DNA from: Heyndrickxia acidicola
GTDB lineage: Bacteria; Bacillota; Bacilli; Bacillales; Bacillaceae_C
Reading direction: 5' to 3'
DNA: 64,000 bases
NCBI RefSeq assembly: GCF_001636425.1
Contig: NZ_KV440953.1
Location: forward strand, 2,182,847-2,246,846
Both the position numbers and the translations under genes were made by a program. The notes under the pieces were generated by a model. That model saw nothing but the letters and a program-made list of their open reading frames with translations, ran no database searches and was not told where the DNA came from. Positions 15,418 through 22,126 of the stretch are shown here, in pieces. How positions within the stretch are numbered: position 1 is the first letter of the stretch; every line of letters begins with the position of its first letter.

Positions 15418-15669
15418 ATGGTTAGCAGAACAAAATCTAATCCAAGATACAAGGCAGTGCCAAGAATGCACGAAATCAGGAAAGAAAAAGGCATAGAGAC
15501 AAGTAAAGAGTTAGCGCAACTTGCAAACGTAACAGAGCCGACAATCAGCCGTTTCGACAGTCAGACGCGCTATGATATAAACGTTTTAGCATCTGTTGCT
15601 AAAGCATTGAACGTTAAGATTGATGATTTATTTATAATTGAGGAAAACAAAGAAGCCGACTCAAATTAA
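15418..15669 (+). CDS. XRE/CI-type repressor
   Basis: An 83-residue protein with one helix-turn-helix (TSKELAQLANVTEPTISRFD, then NVLASVAKALNVKIDDLF). GGAGG lies seven bases before the ATG. It is divergent from the early operon with shared operators, so it is the candidate repressor of the element. It lacks a C-terminal oligomerisation or peptidase domain, so RecA-triggered self-cleavage is unlikely; anti-repression would need another factor. Confidence 0.85.
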   Translation: MVSRTKSNPRYKAVPRMHEIRKEKGIETSKELAQLANVTEPTISRFDSQTRYDINVLASVAKALNVKIDDLFIIEENKEADSN

Positions 15670-15683
15670 GTCGGTTATTTTTA
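15656..15683 (+). terminator. Terminator of the repressor gene
   Basis: CCGACT / AGTCGG stem with a seven-base loop, followed by TTATTTTTA. The 5' arm overlaps the last codons of the gene. Confidence 0.75.
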
Positions 15684-15708
15684 TGCTACATTTTGCGACA
15701 AAATAGTA

Positions 15709-15787
15709 TATAATTACCATTGTAAGCTCGTGCGGAGTTTACATTACCTCTTTGTTGAAGTTGCTTTTCGAAGTAACTTCTTTTTTT
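15709..15787 (+). ncRNA. Possible small RNA between repressor and replication gene
   Basis: A TATAAT box (15709-15714, weak -35) is followed by a region with a small inverted repeat (GTAAGCTC / GAGTTTAC), an unpaired ACCTCTTT complementary to ribosome binding sites, and a terminator (GAAGTTGC / GTAACTTC plus seven T). It would give a transcript of about 65 nt on the plus strand. The end could equally be just a bidirectional terminator for the converging gene at 15791. Confidence 0.35.
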
Positions 15788-15790
15788 ATT

Positions 15791-16429
15791 TCATGACAAT
15801 CGCACCTTTAAAACCCCACTGTTCGGCGGCTGCTTTATCTTTCGAGGCTCCGGCTTCAATGACTCAACGAATTGTGTAAATGATTCCGCCTGAAACACAC
15901 GAAACGGGTAGGTACCGTCTATGGCATAACGGTGATCGGAAATAATGAGTACGTGCGGAAATTTCGCCATGACCCCTGAGTTAAAGAAATCGACGTATCT
16001 GTCGAGTTTTTGCTTTAATTGTTTATCTGAGTAAAGCGTTCTTTGACATTCTACGAAAAATCCAGTTTTACGATAGTTCGTATAAGCGTCAGGTTCAACC
16101 GTCCCTTTGCTCCCGTATTTCGGTTCAACTAGGAAAGTATCAACAGACCCTAGACGTCTGACCTCTTTAAATACTTCGAGAATTGCGAGCCAATGACCAA
16201 TCTTAGCGCTGTTTTTCTTAACGGTGGAGTCTGGCCCGAAATAAACGTAAGGAACGAACGCCGTGGACCGTTGAATCTGACCATCACGCATCAACCGAAG
16301 CAAAACGTTATTGGCGGCTTTTTCCGGATTCTTGAGGTTGGAGAAGAAAATTTCGGCGATAGAGTCACGGTCCATCACCTTAAATTTGTTCAACGCCTTA
16401 ACAATCACCACATCACGTTTAGTTAACAT
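15791..16429 (-). CDS. Replication-relaxation family protein
   Basis: This 212-residue protein matches the replication-relaxation (PF13814) type found in Bacillus phages and plasmids: an N-terminal winged helix (LTKRDVVIVKALNKFKVMDR), a middle linker (VYFGPDSTVKKN) and a C-terminal nuclease-like half (TVEPDAYTNYRKTGFFVECQ) with the D-x(n)-E pattern of a restriction-like fold. It overlaps the FtsK-like gene by 11 bp. The pair is the replication/maintenance core of the element; whether it starts replication directly is inferred from the family. Confidence 0.8.
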   Translation of the reverse strand: MLTKRDVVIVKALNKFKVMDRDSIAEIFFSNLKNPEKAANNVLLRLMRDGQIQRSTAFVPYVYFGPDSTVKKNSAKIGHWLAILEVFKEVRRLGSVDTFLVEPKYGSKGTVEPDAYTNYRKTGFFVECQRTLYSDKQLKQKLDRYVDFFNSGVMAKFPHVLIISDHRYAIDGTYPFRVFQAESFTQFVESLKPEPRKIKQPPNSGVLKVRLS

Positions 16430-17555
16430 CTTCGAACACGTCTCCTTCCGTTAATCGGATCGGATCAGCCGCCTTTTCGATAAAGCTATGATTCTGCCAG
16501 TTTTGATCCTTGTAGGCTGCGAGCAGTTTCTCGGCCTTTTCTTCCGTTAAGTAAGGCGCTTGCAGCTCCGTCAGCTCATCACGTTTGATTAAAAAGCGCC
16601 CAGGAGTCGATTTGCTAATCCGCTCACTCCCAGGAGTTCCGATTATCTTCGCATTCTGAAAATCCGTTGTGCGAAATCCCATTCTAACGGTTAATAGACC
16701 GCGAATTTTAGTATCGAGAATGTCGTGGGAAGGACGTTGAAGGCTAAAAACGCAGTATATTTGCAACGCACGGCCTAATGACGCTAGTTGAATGAGGATA
16801 CGCTTCATTTCTTTGTCGTCCATTATCATTACGAATTCGTCGATACAAAGCATGATTGCAGGCACTCTGACTGCCTCTGGAAGCTTGTTGACGTGCGTTA
16901 CCCCATATTGGTTAAGCAACTCACTACGACGCCTCATTTCGCCTTCTAGGTGCCTTAGCGTGTGTGCTATTTCTTCTGGATAAATACAAACGCTTTTAAC
17001 ATGCTTTACTCCTCTAAAAAGGAAGAATTCGCTCATTTTCAAGTCGCCAAGAAACAGATGCAGCTCGTCGGGCGTTTTCGTTTGAATTAACGTCGATAGA
17101 ATGCTTCGAAGTTGCGTGCTCTTCCCACCACCTGGCTCGCCTGAAATCAAGCAATTTGGCTCCGTCAGAGCGTCATAAGCCTGCCAGCCTTCTTTTCCTT
17201 TGCCGCAAACAATCGGTATTTCAAATCCGGAAAGCTCCGGTAATATTTCCTCCTTATTGTAGGTCAGCTTCTTAGGTAACGATTGCTTACTGACGGTCAG
17301 TGTGAACGTTTTAACCTCGCCGGAGAGCTCCGCTTTGCCAAAAGATTGCTCAAATACGTAGAAATGTTTTTGAAGTAACTTCGGGTCTATTCCGGTAGGT
17401 AGAGTGAAGGTAATTTTCGTTGAGGATTCGGTGATAGATAAGTTGCGGATTCTCGGATAAATAAATCGATCATCGGTAATTTTGCGGTAAATGCCAGCCA
17501 GCCTAAATGCAGTAATTAGTTGCCGTCGCGCCTTTAACTTTAGCCATAAGCTCAT
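16419..17555 (-). CDS. FtsK/HerA-like DNA translocase ATPase
   Basis: A 378-residue protein with Walker A GEPGGGKST at about residues 139-147, Walker B IMLCIDEFVMIMDD near 235 and a later TVRMGFRT / GTPGSERISKSTPGRFLIK segment typical of plasmid and phage FtsK/TraB-like pumps. It is much shorter than chromosomal FtsK and lacks its membrane and gamma domains. The small membrane protein encoded just upstream (ATGA overlap) could act as its membrane anchor. Similar gene pairs occur in Bacillus anthracis gamma-type phages and in plasmids. A role in DNA transfer, partition or replication is possible. Confidence 0.85.
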   Translation of the reverse strand: MSLWLKLKARRQLITAFRLAGIYRKITDDRFIYPRIRNLSITESSTKITFTLPTGIDPKLLQKHFYVFEQSFGKAELSGEVKTFTLTVSKQSLPKKLTYNKEEILPELSGFEIPIVCGKGKEGWQAYDALTEPNCLISGEPGGGKSTQLRSILSTLIQTKTPDELHLFLGDLKMSEFFLFRGVKHVKSVCIYPEEIAHTLRHLEGEMRRRSELLNQYGVTHVNKLPEAVRVPAIMLCIDEFVMIMDDKEMKRILIQLASLGRALQIYCVFSLQRPSHDILDTKIRGLLTVRMGFRTTDFQNAKIIGTPGSERISKSTPGRFLIKRDELTELQAPYLTEEKAEKLLAAYKDQNWQNHSFIEKAADPIRLTEGDVFEDVN

Positions 17556-17755
17556 CGCAGGAACCTCATAACGGCCGAAGAATCGAGGAATAAGGCCGCA
17601 GCTACAATTCCGGCTATCGGTAGTGCCAATTTCAGAGCAAAACTTAAAGATTCCCAGCCGTGAGCCTCCGCCAGTTTATCCAACATTGCGATTGTCATAA
17701 TGCTTCCAGCTCCAATAAAAAATACCGGTGTAAATAACATGATGTGTCCTCCCAT
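17552..17755 (-). CDS. Small membrane protein coupled to the FtsK-like ATPase
   Basis: A 67-residue protein with two hydrophobic helices (MLFTPVFFIGAGSIMTIAML and FALKLALPIAGIVAAALF). Its stop overlaps the start of the FtsK-like gene by four bases. It may start at the internal ATG after GGHI. The coupling suggests a membrane partner for the translocase. Confidence 0.65.
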   Translation of the reverse strand: MGGHIMLFTPVFFIGAGSIMTIAMLDKLAEAHGWESLSFALKLALPIAGIVAAALFLDSSAVMRFLR

Positions 17756-17830
17756 TTTTCACGTAGTGCCCATTCGGATGTAATGGGTAGCTTTGCGTTT
17801 TTCGAATAGCCTGCGGAACAAGAAATCCCT

Positions 17831-18220
17831 CTAAAATAAATTTGTTACTACGGTAAATAACACGTCAGCAATCGGGTGTAGAATATCCCGATGGATACCA
17901 GTTTTTAACGTCTGCATTCCGTAGTCTATAAATTGGTATAAGTCCTCAGTTAGTTTAAATTGTTTCATTTCTGTCCATATGGAATAGTCAGCCACGCACA
18001 CCGCTTCATGAAAAGGATTTCCGTCGATACATTCGTTCACCACTCCGTTAAAATTCGTAAATAAGTCCTTATCGGGGTGCATGTGTTGCCATGCTTGATT
18101 TTCGTACGCGCAGTGAATTTTCTTGCCGATAACGCTCCATCCTGAATGTTGTTGAATATAAGGGATAAGCTCCTCAGTATTGACGGTAGTAAAGTCTTGA
18201 TTGTTAATTTTTACTTTCAT
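17831..18220 (-). CDS. Unknown protein, first gene of the replication operon
   Basis: A 129-residue protein (MKVKINNQDFTTVNTEELIP ... HPIADVLFTVVTNLF) with no recognised domain and no membrane helix. AGGGG precedes the ATG by five bases. It leads the leftward operon with the membrane protein, FtsK-like and replication-relaxation genes and is divergent from the XRE gene at 18508. Confidence 0.65.
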   Translation of the reverse strand: MKVKINNQDFTTVNTEELIPYIQQHSGWSVIGKKIHCAYENQAWQHMHPDKDLFTNFNGVVNECIDGNPFHEAVCVADYSIWTEMKQFKLTEDLYQFIDYGMQTLKTGIHRDILHPIADVLFTVVTNLF

Positions 18221-18419
18221 GGTTTCCCCTCGCGCTCCCCTTCCATCGTCTCTCGCTTCCTCTCTCCTAACAAATTTTTGTTTTGTTCATAAGTCTATTG
18301 TCTATCTCGTACAAACACGGCAGCGTTAATAAGTAAATAATGTTTAATAACCGTTTAATGACTGTTTCGATTTCATGTTAATAGCTTATTCTTACTGTTT
18401 GTACCTATTTACAACTTTT

Positions 18420-18451
18420 CTTTGAAAGTTTTCAAAGTAGACTTGCATAAT
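18420..18451 (+). promoter_or_regulatory. Promoter with an overlapping 18-bp palindrome
   Basis: TTGAAA (18422-18427) and CATAAT (18446-18451), spacer 18 bp. A perfect palindrome CTTTGAAAGTTTTCAAAG (18420-18437) covers the -35 box, the likely operator of the downstream XRE protein. A separate inverted pair GTACAAACA / TGTTTGTAC lies further upstream in the same divergent region. Confidence 0.6.
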
Positions 18452-18507
18452 TCCCCTAGAATTTGTCCATAACGGAACTAGATACTATTAAGGAGAGTGT
18501 TTTTACG

Positions 18508-18738
18508 ATGTTTGGTTTATTTGGAGGAAAGCCGCGGACACCAGTCGGTAAATTTTTAGATAAATGGGGAATTACTCAGGAGTGGCTAGCAAAAAAGACA
18601 AAGATTAGTCGCAATACTATTAGTAAAATTGCTTCTGATAATGGCTACTCACCAAACCTTAGTACGATTAAAAAAGTTATGAATGCGTTGCGAGAAGTTG
18701 ATCCAAAAGCTAAAACAGAGGATTTCTTTGATATATAG
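18508..18738 (+). CDS. XRE-type helix-turn-helix regulator
   Basis: The start is taken at ATG 18508, behind AAGGAG; this gives 76 residues starting MFGLFGGKPRTPVGKFLDKW. The HTH is GITQEWLAKKTKISRNTISK. It is divergent from the replication operon and followed by the two membrane nucleases. It probably represses one or both directions through the palindrome over its own -35. Confidence 0.8.
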   Translation: MFGLFGGKPRTPVGKFLDKWGITQEWLAKKTKISRNTISKIASDNGYSPNLSTIKKVMNALREVDPKAKTEDFFDI

Positions 18739-18839
18739 GGTAGGAGTAGAAAGGAATAGAATCTAATTTGACTTTATCCTTGTTTATCAATACATACCAA
18801 TGGAGAAAATAATAAAAAACTTCAAAGGGTGTATTCATA

Positions 18840-19424
18840 ATGACAAGAGTTAGAACGAGAAAAAAAGTAGCAAAGAAACAATATACTACATACGCAGCAA
18901 TAGGATTAGTTATTTTTATCTTTTTAACTGAAACTGAGGAAGGTCAACATATACTTACCTGGCTATTTAACATCTTATTGATTGGTATTCTAGGCTACGG
19001 TTACTACCGATTTTTTCTCCGCAAGAAACGCTTTACCCATATCGTCGATTTAAAGGAAGTCGACACAATGGACGGGCTTGAGTTCGAAAGATACCTCGTC
19101 CCACTTTTTGAATGCATTGGTTACAACGCTGAAGTTACTAAAGGCTCCGGTGATTATGGCGCTGATTTAATTATCAAAAAGAAACGAAAAAAATACGTGG
19201 TACAAGCTAAACGATATAGCAGCAGTATTGGAGTATCAGCAATACAGCAGGTCGTCGGGGCAATTGGGTATTATAAAGCAAACGGTGGTATGGTAGTGAC
19301 AAATCAATACTTTACACCAGCAGCAGAGGAGTTAGCGAAACATAACCGAATTCGGCTTATTGATCGCGATGAGCTTTCATTCATGATTAAAAAATATCAA
19401 GGCGGATTAAACAAATGGCGGTAA
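18840..19424 (+). CDS. Membrane-anchored Mrr-type restriction endonuclease
   Basis: A 194-residue protein. Residues ~18-32 and ~40-60 are two membrane helices (AAIGLVIFIFL; TWLFNILLIGILGYGYYRFF), followed by a Mrr_cat-type nuclease domain (PF04471): GLEFERYLVPLF with the helix Glu, GDYGADLIIKK with the Asp (D109) and VVQAKRY with the Q-x-K pair (Q122, K124), then AIQQVVGAIGYYKANGG. The motif set of a PD-(D/E)xK enzyme is complete. Such proteins can act as modification-dependent endonucleases against foreign DNA. It overlaps the next nuclease gene by 10 bp. Confidence 0.85.
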   Translation: MTRVRTRKKVAKKQYTTYAAIGLVIFIFLTETEEGQHILTWLFNILLIGILGYGYYRFFLRKKRFTHIVDLKEVDTMDGLEFERYLVPLFECIGYNAEVTKGSGDYGADLIIKKKRKKYVVQAKRYSSSIGVSAIQQVVGAIGYYKANGGMVVTNQYFTPAAEELAKHNRIRLIDRDELSFMIKKYQGGLNKWR

Positions 19425-19825
19425 TAGAGTATTTTGTATTTTTCGGTATCTTACTTTTAGGCATTATCTTTAGTTTTAAAATAAAGAAATCCCCCGCGGT
19501 TTATAGTGAAGTACAAGTCCAGCGTCTTAAGTGCGAAAGTCCGATAGAGACACGACTATATAATTCTTTGGTATTTAACGGTTATTATGTACAAACACAA
19601 GTAAAATGCGGACCCTATCGCATTGATATAACGATTCCAGGTCTTAATTTAGCAATTGAGTGCGACGGTAAAGAATTCCACAGTTCACCTGAACAAAAAC
19701 TCCACGATAGAAAAAAAGACGCATATTTACGAAAGCACGGATGGAAAGTTATCCGATTTACCGGACGACAAATAAACCGTGACATGCCTAAAATTTTAAC
19801 TCGAATTGGAAACATGAGTAAGTAA
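19415..19825 (+). CDS. Membrane-anchored DUF559-like endonuclease
   Basis: A 136-residue protein: one N-terminal membrane helix (YFVFFGILLLGIIFSF) followed by a very-short-patch-repair/DUF559-like nuclease domain: ESPIETRLY (E45), YRIDITIPG (D71), LAIECDGKEFH (E82, D84, K86) and the closing GWKVIRFTGRQI. All core residues of the PD-(D/E)xK fold seem present. Its start lies inside the end of the Mrr-type gene, so the two are made together and both are held at the membrane by their N-termini. Confidence 0.8.
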   Translation: MAVIEYFVFFGILLLGIIFSFKIKKSPAVYSEVQVQRLKCESPIETRLYNSLVFNGYYVQTQVKCGPYRIDITIPGLNLAIECDGKEFHSSPEQKLHDRKKDAYLRKHGWKVIRFTGRQINRDMPKILTRIGNMSK

Positions 19826-19828
19826 CAA

Positions 19829-20512
19829 CTAACATGCTAGCCAATCGTAAAAGAGCGGACTATTCCGGATAGCGGTTCGCCTCTTAATCTCCGTTGTTAC
19901 CACTCTCCAAGCGTTAAATAAGCAGCCGAATAATGATCGCACATTGCCACGTTTATACGAGTAAACAACAGACTTAAACGCCGCTATGTATTCAGCAGCA
20001 TATTCTTCTACGGCGATAGAACGGTCTACAGACGCCTTCGCACGGTAAAGAATACCGATCGTACGGTACAGTTCATCGTCGTTAAAATAAGGCATTAAAG
20101 CTTCATAGAGTGGCGCATGGACTGCACGCTGCAAGGCGCCGTTACTGTTCACTGTTTGTTTATTTGGGTTTATGGAAGGAGATTCTTCGGTGTGACATTC
20201 CGGTGTGACAACCGTTTCATACGGCAGTATTTCTATGAGGTTGCTCGTTTGCCGCCGATCTCCCGTCTCCCTCATACGAGTTGTCTGACGTATAATACCT
20301 AACGATTCCAGGCGATTACATGTACGTATAACAGTGCGCCTGGATTTAGCTATTATCTGGGCGACCTTACTTTTACGCAGATATGAACGGCCAATTTCGA
20401 CGCAGCTATACTGCGCTAATACGTCCAACACTGCGAGCTCTGTTTTAGATAATGAAAGAGCCTGGCGATGCTGACGCACGGCTTCGTTTAGTTCATCTAT
20501 TGTATCGAACAT
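19829..20512 (-). CDS. Winged-helix DNA-binding protein
   Basis: A 227-residue protein with a clear N-terminal winged helix: LSKTELAVLDVLAQYSCVEI, LRKSKVAQIIAKSRRTVIRT, CNRLESLGIIRQ. A low-complexity linker follows and then a helical C-terminal domain (LYEALMPYFNDDELYRTIGI). The arrangement resembles phage replication-organiser and plasmid helix-turn-helix proteins. It converges on the nuclease genes with only three bases between the stops. Confidence 0.7.
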   Translation of the reverse strand: MFDTIDELNEAVRQHRQALSLSKTELAVLDVLAQYSCVEIGRSYLRKSKVAQIIAKSRRTVIRTCNRLESLGIIRQTTRMRETGDRRQTSNLIEILPYETVVTPECHTEESPSINPNKQTVNSNGALQRAVHAPLYEALMPYFNDDELYRTIGILYRAKASVDRSIAVEEYAAEYIAAFKSVVYSYKRGNVRSLFGCLFNAWRVVTTEIKRRTAIRNSPLFYDWLAC

Positions 20513-20574
20513 TTCTCCGTCTCCTTAGGAGAGCGCGGCCCTATTATCGAAATGAAGGCATACTTAAATAAGCG

Positions 20575-20657
20575 TTGACTATTCCGCTTTTTTTCGATAA
20601 AATATAGTTACCTTAACTACGGGGCGTTAACGATTGCAGTCGTTGCGCTCTTTTTTA
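20575..20657 (+). ncRNA. Candidate small RNA beside the integrase gene
   Basis: A strong promoter TTGACT (20575-20580), 17 bp, TAAAAT (20598-20603) points to the plus strand, where no gene follows. About 20 bp beyond the expected start at about 20610 a hairpin (GCG-AACGA / TCGTT-CGC) with TTTTTT ends at 20657. The transcript would be about 48 nt and would converge with the end of the integrase gene. Confidence 0.5.
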
Positions 20658-20666
20658 TTTGTCTTC

Positions 20667-21704
20667 TTATCTTTTAATTTTTCTAGGTCTATTAAGTTTT
20701 TCACTTACTTCTTTTATTGGCGAATAGAGATCGTGTTGATTTTTTAATGCTTGAGAGGACAAGTGTGTGTACCGGATTATTACACGCAAATCAGAGTGTC
20801 CTAGTATCATTTGCAAATGCCTCAAATCCCCTCCCGCTTCCAAAAACAGTGTAGCGGAAGTGTGTCTAAATAAGTGCGGATGGACATTTTTTGTAATCCC
20901 CGCCTGAATAGCAAAGTCTTTTAGTCTTTTGCCAAACCTATCACGGCCCATTGGTTCTCCATAATTAGTTAAGAACAGATATTCATTATCAAAATCCACC
21001 CGATTTTCTTCGTATAATTCTTTAACTAGCCGCATTGTCCTTTGTTCCAGTGGTACTACCCTACTCTTTCTGTTTTTTGCTATACCTGCCGGAATAATGA
21101 CGGTTCTATTGTGGAAATCAAAATCATTTACTGTTAGTCCAAGCGCCTCACTTATACGCATCATTCCGTCTATTAGAAGGTGCATTAAAACGTAATCCCT
21201 AAAATCCGGATAATACCGAGTATTAGGAACCTTTAAAAGTTTTTTCAACTCTTCTGCAGATAAAATTTCTATATTTTCTTGTGGCTCACTAACGTTTTTT
21301 ACACCCTGCGTTGGATCGTAATCTATTAGATCCTCTTCTAGTAAGCATTTAAAAATTACCCTAAGCGTTTTCAAGCGAGTATTAATAGAGCTAGGGGCCA
21401 GTCCTTTCGTCATCGATTCCTTCGTTTTAAACCGGTGACCCTCGAATTTCACAAGCTCATCCCGCATATATGTAATATAATTCCGGATAACTTCCTTTGT
21501 GATTTCCGATACATAACGTTTGATACCTTTTACATCCAGATAAGTAGTAAAATAACCGTAATTATCTTCGTATTGACCTAGCGTTCTAGGTGCACGCCCT
21601 TCCGCTTTCTTTATCTCGATAAATGTACGGAACAAGTCATCGAGATTAGACGCCGTCTCTCTAACTCCAGATTTTAGCGCCTTATGTTTTCGACCTTTAC
21701 GCAT
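20667..21704 (-). CDS. Tyrosine integrase of the tRNA-Val element
   Basis: The start ATG 21704 is preferred (GGAGG 11 bases upstream); it gives 345 residues, MRKGRKHKALKS. There is an N-terminal SAM-like domain (FIEIKKAEGRAPRTLGQYED) and a XerC/D-like catalytic domain with DGMMRISEALGL, HPHLFRHTSATLF (H-x-x-R), LQMILGHSDLRV and the Tyr in RYTHLS. It differs from the two integrases at the window start in lacking the AP2-like domain. It sits 150 bp from the tRNA-Val attachment site, as integrases usually do. Confidence 0.92.
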   Translation of the reverse strand: MRKGRKHKALKSGVRETASNLDDLFRTFIEIKKAEGRAPRTLGQYEDNYGYFTTYLDVKGIKRYVSEITKEVIRNYITYMRDELVKFEGHRFKTKESMTKGLAPSSINTRLKTLRVIFKCLLEEDLIDYDPTQGVKNVSEPQENIEILSAEELKKLLKVPNTRYYPDFRDYVLMHLLIDGMMRISEALGLTVNDFDFHNRTVIIPAGIAKNRKSRVVPLEQRTMRLVKELYEENRVDFDNEYLFLTNYGEPMGRDRFGKRLKDFAIQAGITKNVHPHLFRHTSATLFLEAGGDLRHLQMILGHSDLRVIIRYTHLSSQALKNQHDLYSPIKEVSEKLNRPRKIKR

Positions 21705-21735
21705 AAAAAAACACGCCTCCTTATCGGAAACGTGT
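21705..21735 (-). terminator. Terminator-like hairpin that hides the integrase ribosome binding site
   Basis: On the minus strand ACACGTTTCC pairs with GGAGGCGTGT (10 bp, two G-U) around loop GATAA, followed at once by TTTTTT and the ATG of the integrase. The 3' arm contains the GGAGG of the gene. It can stop transcripts coming from the tRNA side and mask translation initiation. A second stem (CCTGTT/AACAGG) lies just upstream at about 21756-21771. Confidence 0.75.
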
Positions 21736-21788
21736 AACATATCGTTTATATCGCCACCCTGTTGAAAACAGGAGCGCTACCCTGCGTC

Positions 21789-21810
21789 TAAGTCACCGCT
21801 ATGTCAACGG
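21789..21810. repeat. Arm-type repeat, proximal end
   Basis: TAAGTCACCGCTATGTCAA plus CGG matches the repeats at 2695-2764 at the other end of the element in sequence and in distance from the core. Confidence 0.55.
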
Positions 21811-21854
21811 AAATAAAAAACGCTATAAACGCCGGTATAACAACGTTTATAGCG

Positions 21855-21905
21855 AGGTATGATTCTGACTGGGCTCGAACCAGCGACCCCCACCCTGTCA
21901 AGGTG
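21855..21905. repeat. Proximal attachment site within tRNA-Val
   Basis: This is the second 51-bp copy. It contains the 3' end of the intact tRNA gene, so integration rebuilt a complete tRNA. Confidence 0.9.
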
Positions 21906-21932
21906 GTGCTCTCCCAGCTGAGCTACAGAATC
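21860..21932 (-). tRNA. tRNA-Val (anticodon GAC)
   Basis: Cloverleaf read on the minus strand: acceptor GATTCTG/CAGAATC, D-arm GCTC/GAGC, anticodon stem CCACC/GGTGG with loop TTGACAG (anticodon GAC), T-arm GCTGG TTCGAGC CCAGT, discriminator A. CCA is not encoded. Length 73 nt. Confidence 0.95.
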
Positions 21933-21960
21933 ACAATAATAGTTTTGCTGGACAATTAAT

Positions 21961-21989
21961 AATATATTATAGAGAGCTGTCTAAGTCAA
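21961..21989 (-). promoter_or_regulatory. Promoter of tRNA-Val
   Basis: On the minus strand TTGACT (21984-21989), 17-bp spacer, TATATT (21961-21966), ending about 30 bp upstream of the tRNA 5' end. Confidence 0.75.
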
Positions 21990-22126
21990 TGCTTTTTATG
22001 AAAATATTTCTTCAAAGACAAAAGATTTCTAACTTTATTACTTTACATGATAAAATCTTATAGAATAGAGCCCTTACAAAAGGTATGGTACAATAGTGAT
22101 AATTGAGCTAGATTGGGGGAATTGTT

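Larger units (their letters stand above)
2639..21905. mobile_element. tRNA-Val-integrated phage-derived element, about 19.2 kb
   Basis: The element is bounded by identical 51-bp repeats (2639-2689 and 21855-21905) that match the 3' part of the tRNA-Val gene. It contains an integrase beside the intact tRNA, two XRE regulators, replication-relaxation and FtsK-like genes, a serine resolvase, tail chaperone and tape measure genes, nucleases and unknown cargo. Base composition varies strongly: the 3.3-4.9 kb cassette is visibly more AT-rich than the rest. No relaxase or type IV secretion gene is seen, which argues against a conjugative element. No packaging, head or lysis gene is seen, so it cannot be a complete phage. 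Confidence 0.85.

Noticed and set aside
15791-17755. Integrative conjugative element because of the FtsK-like ATPase
   Set aside because: No relaxase, coupling protein partner or type IV secretion gene is present anywhere between the att sites.
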